Made by a program: the position numbers and the translations under genes. 64,000 nt of DNA from Mucor racemosus (lineage: Eukaryota; Mucoromycota; Mucoromycetes; Mucorales; Mucoraceae): the NCBI GenBank assembly GCA_027405735.1, contig JAPEHQ010000024.1:558001-622000 (forward strand), given 5' to 3'. Each line of letters opens with the position of its first letter. Positions within the stretch are counted from its first letter, which is position 1. Of this stretch, positions 21,156-33,699 are shown piece by piece. The notes beneath the pieces were generated by a model. It was not told where the DNA came from, searched no databases, and saw only the letters and a list, made by a program, of their open reading frames with translations.

Positions 21156-22247
21156 ATGAGCCAAACAGAACCTAGTGCACTTTTGCTTCAAAGGCAATTA
21201 AAAGGCAAGTTTATTTTATTTTTGTTTCTTTTATACAATATTTGTATATAAAAGAAAATAATGTTTATTAAAAGAACATTATTTTATTATTTTAATCATA
21301 TTCTATTATATTTTTTTCTTGGTTAAAAAAAAAAAAAAAAAAAAAGGCTAAATTGTTTTGATTTCCATGTCAAATGTAGACCTTCAAAAGAATCCTGTTG
21401 AAGGATTTTCTGCAGGATTAGTTGATGATAATATTTATGAGGTAAACATCCAAGATAAATCAATCGTTATCTACTTCTTTTTTCAACCTATTGCTGAGCA
21501 ATTTTTTATTTTTTATTTTTTTGCAGTGGGAAATCCTTGTTATAGGATCTCAAGACACCTTATAGTAAAGTATATTTTGTGATCTGACAGCTTACATCCA
21601 TTTTGCTTGTTTAAAACCTTAAATTTACACATTTTTTTTTATATATATAAAATTATAGTGAGGGTGGATTTTTTAAAGCAAAACTTTCATTTCCTACAGT
21701 AGGTTTTATTCATTTTTCATTGAAAATATTTTGTTTGTATTGATTTGTATTGCTTTAGTCTTATCCAATTGATCCACCTACAATGACTTTCTTAACAGAG
21801 ATGTATCACCCAAACGGTAATTAGAAAATAATCGCTTGTATTTTTTTTTTCTCCAAGCACTAAAATATGTTGGTTTAATAGTTTATCCTGATGGAACAGT
21901 CTGCATTTCTATTTTGGTGAGTATCAGATTAAAATTTGTTTAATGTAACACAACAAACTAATAAACTACAATAGCACCCACCTGGAGATGATAAATATGG
22001 TTACGAACAAGCAAGTGAACGCTGGTCTCCAGTTCATACTGTCGAGACTATTTTATTATCTGTTATATCCATGTTATCAAGTCCAAATGATGAATCTCCT
22101 GCTAATATAGAAGCAGCTGTAAGTGTAAGGTTTATAATCTCCTGTGTTTATTATTGATCTATTAAATAGAAACAATATCGTGATGATTATCCTCAATTCA
22201 AGAAAAAAGTTTTCAGACTAGTTAGACAATCTGCTGAAATGTTGTAA
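21156..22247 (+). CDS. UBE2G1: Ubiquitin-conjugating enzyme E2, UBE2G1/Ubc7 type, 167 aa
   Basis: Eight proposed exons: 21156-21204, 21380-21441, 21527-21564, 21659-21698, 21759-21816, 21882-21916, 21975-22118 and 22170-22247. The product starts [16 protein letters not shown], and [19 protein letters not shown] follows. The active-site cysteine is Cys90 in DGTVCISIL. The long acidic insert typical of this class is present as [17 protein letters not shown], then [17 protein letters not shown] and SPANIEAA. Such E2s make K48-linked chains and are linked to ER-associated degradation. Length and insert match the roughly 165-170 aa UBE2G1/UBE2G2 family, and the wording is nearer UBE2G1. Intron 1 uses a GC donor (GCAAGT) instead of GT. 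The downstream microsatellite is outside the coding region. Confidence 0.93.
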
Positions 22248-22274
22248 ATAACCCTTTCTTAATTAATGATATAT

Positions 22275-22341
22275 GAATAATAATAATAATAATAATAACA
22301 ATAACAATAATAATAATAATCATCATCATCATCATCATCAA
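22275..22341. repeat. AAT/AAC/CAT trinucleotide microsatellite
   Basis: Runs of AAT, AAC, AAT and then ATC triplets in the 3' region of the E2 gene. They are outside any coding frame. Confidence 0.9.
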
Positions 22342-22736
22342 ATACATGCGAAATTCCGTGCATTTTACCTCCATTTTAAAGAGTTTTTCAAAATGTTCAG
22401 AAGTAAATAATTAGACAATGTCAACTTTTTTAAATACATTAGCATATCAAATATCTGCCGGTATTTTTTTATTTCGATTATCTACACTTAATAACTAGAA
22501 GTACATGTTTTCCGATATGGTACGATAAATTCAAATACCACTTTAAAAGGGCCTCCCATATGAATATATCTAGTTGATTTCTTATAGGAAAAACACTTGA
22601 ATGTAGCATAGATATCAGATGTCATTACTATATGTCTTTTTATTTGAAAATGGGTTTGAAGCTATCAAAAAATCCATTAGAAAAGTTATTTTCAGTATAA
22701 TCGATGATTACAAAAATTATTTATTTAATTAGGACT
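22342..22736. other. Convergent intergenic spacer
   Basis: Spacer between the E2 (plus) and the acidic membrane protein (minus), which end towards each other. No gene or repeat recognised. Confidence 0.5.
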
Positions 22737-25105
22737 TTAACTCAATGCTTCTTCTGCACGGCGATAACGAACAGGCTCTTCTGGTTGTTGATTATGTTGA
22801 GGTTTTGAATCAAACTTACTTTCATCATTTGGTACAATTGGCTCTTTTGCAGTTTGTTCAACGTCAATTGGTTCCTTTTCTTCAAAAATGGGTTCATCTT
22901 TTACAGGTGCATTGATGACAATTTGCTCCTTTGTATCGGCAAACTCACTCTCATCATTAGGCACAATGATATTTTCCTTTTCCTTTTCCTTTGCAACGGG
23001 CAAAGGGATTTCAACTTGTTGTTTATCAACAACAACATTTACTACCGGTGTTTCTACTTTCTCCTCCTCTTCCTTCAAAGGCACAGCAGGCTCAGGTAAA
23101 TCATCGTCAGTTTTCTTTTTGATATGCTTAATCTTGGTATGTTTATCAACATTATCGGTGTCCTCTGCATGAATGGGCATTTGGTCTTCAACTTGAGTGC
23201 TGAATATTTGCTCTTCTTCCTCTTCCTCCTTTAAATCAGGCACAACTTGTTCCTCAATTTTGGATTCGGGTGATACAACAGGTTCCTTCTTAATAGGAGC
23301 ATCAACATTTTCCTCTTCCTTGACAAGTGTATCTTTTACAGGAGATTGTGGTGGAACAGCAATAGGCTTCTTATTAACTTCAAACATTTCCTTTTCTGTT
23401 TGAATCTCGAAAACTTCCTTTTCATCACGCACAGGTGCAATATTCTTATCAGTGGGAGCGATCATAACTTGTTCTTCTGCAGCATTACATGTGGGACAAT
23501 AGACAGCTTCCTTTTTATCAGCTTGAGGGGATTTTACCTCCATTTCAACATACTCGGGTGTGGCAGTAGGACGAACAGAAACAGGCTTAATAATATCGTC
23601 ATCATTGGTAACATCTTTGGCTACGGTAGCTTCAGTCTTGATAGAATTAGCGGCAGTAGCGGCAGTAGCGGCAGTAGTGGAAATAATGGTAGTGGAAGAT
23701 GCTTCCTCTTTAGCGATATTAGAGCTTGAAGCCAATGGAGTAGAAATAGCTTCTTCTTTGATGGGTACAGCACTTAAAGTAGGCTCAGCAGAGAAAGCCT
23801 TCGCGGTAGAAGCCTTTGATTCTGATTTAACAACTTTGGTGGTAACTACTTTCTTAGTTGATGTTGATACAGATGTAGCAGCAGTTGTTGTTGCTGTAAT
23901 AGGGATATTGGATATGGCCTTGGCAGTAGTAACTGGAGTCTTTGTTTCTACAATAGAAGATGCAACAGTAGACTTTTTAGGTTCATTGATTAAAGGTCTT
24001 TGAGGGAATAGAGTCAATGCATGGTTAAACAATTGATTGACATGTGTACGATCCTTGACCAATAATAATAAAGGCTTTACATTCTCGTCTACATATTTCT
24101 TGACATTTTCCTCATAAAACTTATTCACATGTGCTGTTGTAGGATGTGTTTGAATAAATGGCACAAATTGATATTGATAAAAATCAATGATTTTCCAATA
24201 GATATCAATCAAAATGGGGATTAAATCAGTATTCTCGGCACGGTGATATAATTCAAGTACAGTATCCACTGCTTGATCCTTTGCCTGCTTTACAGGAGGA
24301 GGTAAGTCTTCCCACTGTTGCTTTGCAAAGTTTTGAGCGATAATAGCTTGTTTGGTTGCCTCTTGAAGGTAAGGTTGCAAATGAATCTTTGCTTGATCTG
24401 CTTGAATTTTAGATTTCTCGACAAGTGGAGATAATTTGGGTTCCAAATGTTGAGCATAAACTTGAGAAGCTCTCACACAACCTTCATTAACCAAAGGTTT
24501 TCCGTATTGTTTATACAATGACACTAGCTTCACCTGTGCAGGCACACCGTAATCATTATACAAACCTGTTGCTCTTACAACCACAGGGTCCATGTAAGGA
24601 TCAATGTTGGTTTTGTAAAAATCTGATTCATAAACCTTGTATAAATCTAATTTGATGGGATCAATAGCTCCACAAATGGCCGGTTTATCATTAGATTCAT
24701 CAAATGGAGAACCACAAGCGTAAAAAAAGCTGTAGCCTAGATAGGTTACAATAGATAATGAAAGGAAACGACGACAAGAAGACTTTTTTCTGCGTTTCTT
24801 TTGAGGGTAAAGTTTAGTTGATATTACGGTTTAAATACAATAGATAAAAACACATACGATTTTAGCTATTTTGGCATCATTTATACCGACTGATTTACTA
24901 CTAGATTGAGGAGGTTTCTATTAACAAAATTGTGAATAATGTATCAGCAGCATTTGTGAATAATAATTACAGCTTTTTCCTCTATTTTCGATATTAGTAT
25001 TTTTGCCAACATTGAGTTCGTATTTCAAAATACTTACTCTCGATACGCTTTGGTTTTAATCCTTTAGTTTTCAACTTTCTGCTATCGACAGGTTTAGTAG
25101 GCATT
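22737..25105 (-). CDS. Large acidic membrane-anchored protein, possibly SHE10/OSW7-like, 728 aa
   Basis: Proposed minus-strand exons are 25105 to about 25039, about 24917 to 24859, and 24797-22737. Exon 1 encodes MPTKPVDSRKLKTKGLKPKR, exon 2 about 20 residues with PPQSSSKSVGINDAKIAKI. Exon 3 starts with a basic cluster KRRKKSSCRR, then one membrane segment (FLSLSIVTYLGYSFFYACG), which suggests a signal anchor. Next comes a helical region of about 200 residues rich in Y, K and Q (LDLYKVYESDFYKTNIDPY, QHLEPKLSPLVEK), reminiscent of the fungal SHE10/Osw7 family, then a low-complexity Ser/Thr/Ala part and a very acidic tail with PNDESEF and PNDESKF repeats. A CPTC pair sits in the tail. The family link is from memory and weak; function unknown. 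Confidence 0.7.
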
Positions 25106-26480
25106 GCTATTTCTTTTGATATAATAAAAAGAAAAAGAAATTAAAACAAACAATACGCGCCTCGCCCTTTTTGTTGGTTATCTTGGACCCGGGTTTACAA
25201 TTATTTTAATGCAAGTTGAGTGTTACATTTGCTGTATATTTCGGAATCATCTGCATGTGCAAATCCATGTTGCCTTGAATACGGATCAAAGCAAACTTTT
25301 ATTATAAACGCTATTGCTTGGTATAGCTACGTTTTTGTTATTCAATTCAGAAACCATGAAAGTGATATCACCAAAGAGATTTGTTTTGGCCATGATGTAA
25401 TACGCTTAAAAATAAGATTAACACTGTATGTTAAATTGGTAATTTTTGCGTAACTATTATGGTAAAAGAGTTCGATGATTGTTTTTCAAAAAAAAATGCC
25501 TAAATGTTAACAGTTATAATCATACTTTGCTTGTGTATAATTTCTAAGGTATTGTGAGCAATTAAAATACTAAAGTCATAAGACCTTCAAGATACATCGA
25601 AGACTGAAACAACATTTCATTATTGATTCAGAGATTATTTTCCTTCTTTTAATGAGGCACATTATTGAAATTGTTGCATATATACATATGTTAGAGCTAT
25701 TGTATTTGCGTCCGGTTGCAATGATACTACAATATGGGTCAGTGCTTGGTTGCTGATTAATATTACACTGGTCGATTAGTAATATTATTACCGTCTCCAT
25801 TTCATGACGCATACTTTGAATTTCAGATTTTGGTATTTCCCTAGGAAAAGCACTGGAAATTGCTGTTGGGTACACATCATCCATAATTAGCATTCTATGC
25901 ATTATGAGTTCTCTTTTTGCATTCTTTCCTTGATCTTACTAGCTGTTTCAGCAACGACAACGATTATATTTAATACCTACTGCCAGCATGGAAAAAAAAT
26001 TCAATGTATGAATGCTAACGAATGAAAAATATTACATTATTATGTGTAAAAATAACAATTTTAAAGATCAAAGAATGTGAAGGCTGTTTCCTGAATAGGA
26101 ATTCAATTCTTATCTCAATATATAAAACTTTGCTCTATTAAGAAGACAACGGTTTACTTTTATAACAGTTATTTCAAGCTTTGAAGCATGGTTTTGCAGT
26201 AAAAATTGAATTGAAATGTCTTTAGGATTTCTGATTGACAGATCTTGAAAAATATCATTTTGGAAAATTTCCAGTAATTTCCTCCAAAATGCATTATGTA
26301 CCGTAATTTTACAATACTCATTAGTTTTTGTGGGTAGAGCTTTGAATTTTGCGTCGAATGGTGGTATTCGTTTAAATTTTTCTCACACAATTTCGAAATG
26401 ACATAAATCTGCTTTATGAATAATGAGTAGTCAAATAAATACTTTCATATCATGCTTTGAAGGAATACGGTTATTTTAAG
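25106..26480. other. Intergenic, nothing recognised
   Basis: AT-rich. The promoter of the minus-strand acidic protein should lie in the first 150 bases. Short frames such as 25576-25902 (minus) have no recognisable content. Confidence 0.45.
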
Positions 26481-26484
26481 CTTA

Positions 26485-27480
26485 GGAAAACTACTAGCCG
26501 CTCGATCTCACTACGCTCAATTACGGCGTCGCCCTGGCGGGGGGGGGCTCGCTTTTGCAATTTTTTCAATGAATGTATTATACAATTGGCAGCTCTATCT
26601 TGTTACGCTTGGTTATTGACTCCAGTGATGGCTATGTTTATGTTTATGACATTGGAGATATAGAGGTAAGACGAAAAGTTAATGTAAATCAACTGTAGCG
26701 CGATAATTAGAAAGTAAAAATTTATTGTCACCAAATAAACTATTGAACAGTATTAAAATATGTAAAGATTTACAGTAAAAAACTTGAATTAAGTGGGTAC
26801 AGCATCGTAGATTCTTGAAAATGTTCTCAAATATCGTTAAATCTCTTATTTTTAAGACTTACAGGGCTTATAAGCGGAATATTAGTTTAGAAAATTATTC
26901 TTGTCCAGATCATTAATTTTGATACTTTTCGATTTTTTTTTCTGATTTTGCAAACTTAGAGTCAATTATACTACCAATTATAAAAATAAAAATATACACA
27001 TATGCCGAATTTGACGCTCTATTTGTCCATTAAAACATAAAAAATATTTCTATTGCAAAATATTACATGAAAATCCTTTAACCAAAAAACCGTTTTTGGG
27101 ACAAAAGTACAAAGTTTTATTATTTAACATTTAATATTAAGCCCTTATAAAATGCGTATTAGTTATACCTACAATTTTCTCTCACAATGTAGTGTATTTA
27201 GACGTTGATTTTGGTATCAAAATTTGATATTTCTATTTTTTGATCAAAATCATGAGTGTTGGTAAGGATAAAATGAGTCCCGAAAATGTCCGCTACAAAA
27301 ACTGAATTTTCAGACCGTACATGGTTAAATATAAGAAAATATGAAAAAAAATACTTTTTTTATTAAAACCTAAATATATCATAATATATAAGAGACCTAG
27401 CCGTTTGATCTCGCTATATTTTAATTTTTTTTCAATGAATGTATGATATGACAGACAGTTTTTCTAGTCTTAAACTACAT
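26485..27480 (+). repeat. Arm-type repeat, solo copy with dynein-like fragment
   Basis: About 1 kb matching the foldback arms (5460-6330): the GTGGGTACAGCATCGTAGAT block, the GCTTATAAGCGGAATATTAG block, ATGAGTGTTGGTAAGGATAA and the TCCCGAAAATGTCCGCTACA block, in the same order. A fragment encoding DSSDGYVYVYDIGDIE followed by GTAAG lies at 26612-26671. The GC-rich CTCGATCTCACTACGCTCAA module flanks it on the left (26495-26570) and a degenerate copy on the right (27395-27440). Confidence 0.85.
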
Positions 27481-28897
27481 TTACTATATCAGTAAGCAAT
27501 ATTATAAAACACTAATTTTATAGCTTAAATAAAGCACTACTTGCTCTAGCTCTACGGCATTGTGAAATGTGTCAGGGTCCGTATTTTGATGAGTTTTGGC
27601 ACCCTTAATTGCCCCTCCCCCCACACAGAGCTAATTTTACAAATTTTAAATTTTAAAGAGGATTTAAAGTCGACCAAAATGAATCTGATGTCAATTTTTT
27701 TTATATTATTTCATCTTAAAATATATTTATATACTTGCTGAAATTTTTTAATTGATATAGTTCATTTAAATTATTCATTTTATCGCACATTTTGTTAATG
27801 ATATCATTTTGAATAATAATGCGAATTTACGTTCCGCATGAAATTCTCAAAAATACTCAAATGACAATTTGCGTTAGTTGATATACCGTACACCTCTTTC
27901 TTGTATTAAATAGTAAATAAAAAATATAAGCTGATTATGCAGACGCCATTCTATGTATTTCAGGCTTTTTTTTAAGCGTGGTTTTTATAAATCACATGAT
28001 TTTTCAAAAAATTACGGCCATTTTTGCCTAAGTATATGTAGAGATGTAAAGTATAGTAAAAAAATCCATCTTCGGGGTCAAAACGAGAACTAGACATTTT
28101 TGATCGATTTTTGCCTATGGTTGTAAGGGTTTAGAGGTCAAACAACATCCTGTTTTTTACCACCCCAAAAAACCGAGAAAAAGTTATGGAAACGAAGTAT
28201 GTGATCCAAGAAATAGTTTGATTAAGTTTGAGATCCGGATTTATGCAAAAAGTGTATAAAACAATCCTTTAAAGCGTCGTCTTTTTGATAATTATAGCAG
28301 AGTTATGCATAATTCAAGTTATGCATTATATAGTTTATCATTCGTGTATACTTTAATTCATTAATATGGCTAATAAATAATGATTTATGTCAACATTTTG
28401 TTTTATTTCATGTTGGAATGCCTATTTTTGTGGCATTGACACTATGATGTGGGTGTTTAACTTGCTTCAGGTCGAGTTCAAGCTTCTAAAAATCATCCAA
28501 TCAAGACTATCATTGGTATATTTTTGTCCAATTGTAATTGTAAATTATGCATTCGAATCTCAACAGCCAACCATTATAATATGAAAAGCCCAAGGCCATG
28601 ACCAAGACAAGGCTAATTTTAGGATTAGGATTAGAGTTGCGATTACTCAAGGTTTCTTGGTACCTTTTTATCTTTTTCTGAAGTTTGAATAGACTTTGAT
28701 ATGTATACCATCAATTTCTAAGAAGCTTACAAACTTTAGAAGCTTGATAGCAATTGAAATATATTAACTTTAAAGATAATCCACTGATTTATTAGATAGA
28801 GAACGTTAAAATAATCAAAATATAAAGAAGAAGTGCATAATTCAAGAGTTATTACTTTATTCTGTTTGTAGTATGTACGTATATCGTATCATTAACT
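27481..28897. other. Intergenic, nothing recognised
   Basis: AT-rich sequence without a convincing gene, lying at the 3' side of the mannanase gene. A C-rich stretch CCCCTCCCCCC occurs at 27606-27616. Some segments read like old repeats (around 28020-28220), but no second copy was found in the window. Confidence 0.4.
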
Positions 28898-30494
28898 TTA
28901 TTTTTTCTCGAAATCAGACAGCTTCTTGTATTGGTTTTTGATAATGTCAACAGTTGAATCATCATCATAAACAGAATACCAGCCACGAGGTTCATGAGGA
29001 GGATCACCAAGCCAGTACATACCATATTGATTAGGATCAAAATAAGGTCTTCCAACACCGCCATAAGCCCAGAAGTTTGATCCAGCATAAGGTCCTCCAG
29101 CCTCAACTATCTTGTAGATTTCTCCAAGCAAATGATCATAATATTCATCCTTGTGTTCTGTAGTTGTCTCAGGATCTCACTTGGCCCACATGCTGTTGGG
29201 TTGTTTCCAAGCATCTCTAGCCATGCCAAACTCTTCCATGACAATAGGCTTCTTGATTCTTGTAGCCCATTCAGCACGAGTAGATATGTAATTCTTAGCA
29301 TAATCTAAGGCTTCTTGGAGGCCATCCTCATTGAATGGATCATAGAAACCCCAACTATGTATTTATTTATCAGCCCTTTAGTTATTCAATGATGATTCAA
29401 GTATGTATAAACTTACTTTTCAACCCACAAATGACTAGTACAGTAATCAATGTATTTGGAACCATGAGCATTTATGAAATCTTGTTCATCCAATTTAGCT
29501 TCAATACCACTAGTAACTAATTGATTGGGTGCATTTTTCTTGAGGAACTTTGCAACATCATTAAACCAAGAAGCAGGAGCAGATTGAGGCTCATTAGCAA
29601 TTTCCCATGTCATAATAGTAGGATCTTCATTATAAACTTTTCCATTGATGGTATTTTTACGTTTTTGAATCTTTTTGATGCTTGCTTTAAACATGGAGTC
29701 TGCCTTCTTTGCAACAGAAGAGTCGTTATAGAACCTAGCAGCGAAAGAAGTATATTCATCATATGTATAAGGATTATTGGTAGGATATGGTGGGTTTTCG
29801 CCTGTAATCCAAGAAACATATTGACCGAGGCTATACGATATAACAAGTTAGAAGCATGTTGATATTATGATTAATGCAAAAGCATTTGCTGATTTACCCG
29901 CCACTCCAATGCCAAAAATTACCCAAAGTAGCTACAGAATATAATATAAAAATCAGATGCTTCATCTTATTGTGTAACAAACAAGGCATCACAATACATA
30001 CCAATAGCTGTCATATTACGCTTGCCTAAAGCATCAATGAAATAATCAAGTCCTTCAAAGATCTTTTCGTTATACTTGCCAGGAGAATCCATCAATGCAG
30101 GACGCATACGGAAAGGTTCGCCATCAGGGCCTTCAGTACTAGTTACGATACGGACATTATTAACTCCCATTGCTGCTAACTGATCTAATTCAAGATCCAA
30201 ACGAGTACGATTGCCACCATCAGTGCTTCCCATGTTAATACCATGCCAGTAGTTGACACCACGAATAAAATAAGGTTCTCCATTCAAAGTAAATCCTGTA
30301 TCAGTAGTCTTGACAAAACCATCTTTTTTATCATGTTTTTCAACAATGGCTTTCTATGATGTATAAAATTTACATTTGTATATACAATCAATGACAATGC
30401 TATATGCTTGAATCTATATACAACTACTTACAGCATAACTAACTTGAACCAAAAGCCCTAAAATTGCTACTGAAATGGATGATTTGATCAGCAT
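28898..30494 (-). pseudogene. GH5 endo-beta-1,4-mannanase with an in-frame stop codon
   Basis: Proposed minus-strand exons are 30494-30432, 30353-30002, 29931-29898, 29830-29417 and 29354-28898, together 440 codons. Exon 1 encodes a signal peptide (MLIKSSISVAILGLLVQVSYA), so the enzyme was secreted to cut mannan or glucomannan in plant or fungal walls. Family hallmarks are RGVNYWHG, NFWHWSGG, the acid/base Glu in WEIANEP and the nucleophile Glu in IVMEEFG, then SNFWAYGG near the C-terminus. A TGA at 29177-29179 (codon 347) interrupts the frame after SMWAK. Homologous-looking sequence continues without a break for 92 codons behind it. A bypassing intron would be far too short. The splice sites and signal peptide are intact, so the break looks recent, unless it is a sequencing error. 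Confidence 0.8.
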
Positions 30495-32074
30495 TGTTTT
30501 CCTTTCTTAAGAAAATTATATTAAAATCTGCATTATACAAAAATTCGTACACCTTTATATAATGCTTCATAGGTAACGCAATCATGCTATAATGAGGAAA
30601 GTAGGCATTTGTAAATGTAATCTGTTTTATTGTTACTAAAAAATGCGTACTGTGGTAAGATATATGTAAAGAACGTTGATCCGCGGGATCATTATCATCG
30701 AGAAAATCTGGTATTTCGCAGAATATTTATATATTTAGAAACTATTTGCATTTTGTGAACCAGGGTTACAAAAAATCACACTAATTATATAAATGTTTTG
30801 ATTACCTAATACAATATGCTGCTGATCAATCATTGATAGACCTTCATATATATCCGATTGTAACCATGGATCGGTGCACAACTTTTAAATAAGACATATT
30901 AATATAAAATACAACTCATCAATTACATGAGAAAATTCCTGTGCATTGCACAAGTGAATATTCTACTTCACACGAATAAATTTCTTTATTGCTCACTAAC
31001 CAGGTTTGCTTTACACATGTGAAAAAAAAAAAAAAGGTTACGGTGATGGCAAGAATAACTTTAATTGTATATAAAACTAAAGAGAGATCATTTAAGAGAA
31101 AAGGTGCCGCCAAAGATTTCGAGTGATATACACTTCTGGGAAACTATCCAGTTATTTTTAAAGCTATCAATGATTAGCCGCAAGGTGCTTTTCAAAATAC
31201 AAAGCCCGTTTGTACGTGTGAATACCATACACTAAGAAGCATTCGTAAACGCTTGATAGTGTTATGGCTATTTTTATGAATTTAATTAATAGTATGAAAT
31301 AATGGGTTGACATATGTATAAAGATCTAAGAATATGAATTAAAAAATCCTTTGGTATTTTTTTACAGCGGACAGTGAGCAACAATATCTTGAATAATATT
31401 CAAATTTTTGCGCCTTAATTACTACTGAAATACCATGCTAAAGATAATTAAGTTAAAATTCCTATCAGATACGAATGACGCCAGTAACTAATAAGAAACC
31501 AAATAGCTCAAATACTCCCACGTATTCTAGGCTATTAGACAAAGTTGCGTTATAAATTTGATTAAATGCAGAAAACAATCCTTTGTAAAGTGTCTATGGT
31601 CAATTGAAAAGCTTTACACCATGCCAATATACAAACATATAGCTGAATAAAGTATAGTTACCTGTGATAGGATGCATTTTTGCATTTGTTTTATCGACAA
31701 TGATGTAGAAAATGCTCAAGCAGAATGGTTTGTGAAATTTGACGACAAACCATATATAATTTTTTGCTACTGGAGTTTGCATTTTGGTCAATTATCTCTC
31801 ATAAATCTTATTTTATCAATGTATAACTCCATCGACGCTTTTTCATCTTTTAAAAATTTAAAAAGTATCGAGTAGGAAACGCTGGCTACTATTTGTTTTA
31901 CCATTAACCACTGACAATCTAAAAAGCAACTCATTCAAGAAGCAAAGGTTCACACTTTTTTGGTACTTTTTCTAACATTTATTTGTTTACAGTGATTCGA
32001 ATTGTAGGTTCTTTGTCTATTATTTATGTTAAATCTCATTCCAAACCTATATTGTGTAATAATCTGTTATCTTG
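30495..32074. other. Intergenic, nothing recognised
   Basis: Upstream side of the mannanase gene, then AT-rich sequence. The open frame 31672-31875 (plus, 67 codons) has no recognisable motif and no leader features, so it is left uncalled. Confidence 0.4.
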
Positions 32075-32310
32075 GATAACTGTTATGGTCAAAATGATAT
32101 AATTTTTAACATTAGAGATCGGTGAACAATGGTTGAAGGAAGGTTACTGTTCTTATTTGTAAACTAGATATTTATTAAGAAAAATAAATAAGGATATAAA
32201 GAGGAAGAAAGACAGATAATTCTACAAGGAATTATGGAAGATGAGCATTACTGCTGTGAATTATTATAGTAATAATTTGATTCATTACAATTAGAAATAA
32301 CCGAATTACC
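32075..32310 (+). repeat. Dispersed LTR-like repeat, copy 2
   Basis: Matches 48790-49050 on the other strand over TTCAAAATGATAT-like, GGTGAACAWTGG, TTATTTGTAAA and GACAGATAATTCTACAAG blocks. A segment of about 37 bases present in copy 3, containing GATTTCCTTGTAGTATTTAT, is missing here. Confidence 0.6.
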
Positions 32311-33699
32311 AATTTAAAACATCTGTCAAACTATGATGTTTAACATGCAAATCAGACAATGCCGCATTCCATACGTCTACCATCATGCTACTATTAAATA
32401 ATAAAAGCATGATTCAATTGTATTCATGCACTATCCATATATATGTTTATCCTTTTGGTAAATCAATTAATTTGTCCGTGATTTAAGATTTATGCTGAGC
32501 TTATTAATTTACAATATAATCAATGCGGTATTTTAAAGCCTGTTTTTTGACATATTTGATGAGTTGGTGATCTATCGAAAAAAGGTAAGACGTATAAAAT
32601 TAATCGAATGAAAAAAGTACCATTTTATTATGGGCTTTTAGAGAGGGTTTATATACTAATTGGATGAGTGTATTGAATATTAAATGTGAATGATAATATA
32701 ATCAGAATGAACATATGGATATTGTGTACATTTATTGGGATCATGCTTCTATGATTCATTAGTAGCATGATGATAGACGCATGAAATGTAAACTTGTTTG
32801 ATTTGTATGTCGAATATCATGGTTTGGCAGGTATTCTAAACTGGTAATTCAGTAGCAATTCCTAATTCTGATAGATCAGTTGGTATATACTGTATCTGGT
32901 TTAGATGCTCGGGTTGTCTTTTTTTTTGTTGCCTATTATGGTTGTGTTTATTGATATTTGTTGTTAATGCTGATGGTTCGGTATGACATTTAGTATTAGA
33001 TATTAAATGTCATCTCATGTTGAATTTCAATGATCGACGTCGGATTTTAATCATTGTTCCTGAATTCATAATTGTTAATAGATTGACCAGAGCAAGAAGT
33101 TTTGTAGAATACTATCAAGTTAAGTATATGGAGCATTCATGCTTGATGAACTTTAGACGATGAATATTTATATAAATGGAATAGCTGAATTCCATTTCCA
33201 GGAACGAATTCATGGTTAACTCAACTTCAAGATTTCAGGCTACACCATTTCATCATAATAAACTAAATGTAACATAACTAAAAGAAATAAAAGTACAATG
33301 CATCATTATAATCTCATACTCATCACTCTAAGAATAATGTCTAGTAGTCTAAATAATTTTTTGAGTACTTCTATCATCAATAAATGTACCCAGTCTAGTC
33401 TATACACAAAACATAATTGAATTCCCAGTGTTTTTTATACTTTTTTTCGGTGGATACCTATATAATCCATGGATGCTTCACATGAAGTATTAATATTTTT
33501 TATTCACAAGATAGATTCAACAATCCAACCCAAAGCTACTCTGCATTTTTTATTTTAGCGAAAAACATTAATTTTGCGTCTAGATAATCAAAATAATAGT
33601 TCATATCACAGCTTAACCCTATAGTAACGGGGTTCCAAAATTGATTTGATCATGATAATGAAAAAAAGAACGAAAAATGATTAAAAATAAAATCATTTA
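32311..33699. other. Intergenic, nothing recognised
   Basis: AT-rich. No gene and no second copy of this sequence was found in the window. Confidence 0.4.

Noticed and set aside
23346..24003. Long plus-strand frames opposite the acidic protein
   Set aside because: Antisense of a low-complexity Ser/Glu-rich gene; the Val/Ala- and Ser-rich translations are composition artefacts.
31672..31875. 67-codon plus frame near 31.7 kb
   Set aside because: No family wording and an overlapping minus frame of similar size; no support for either.
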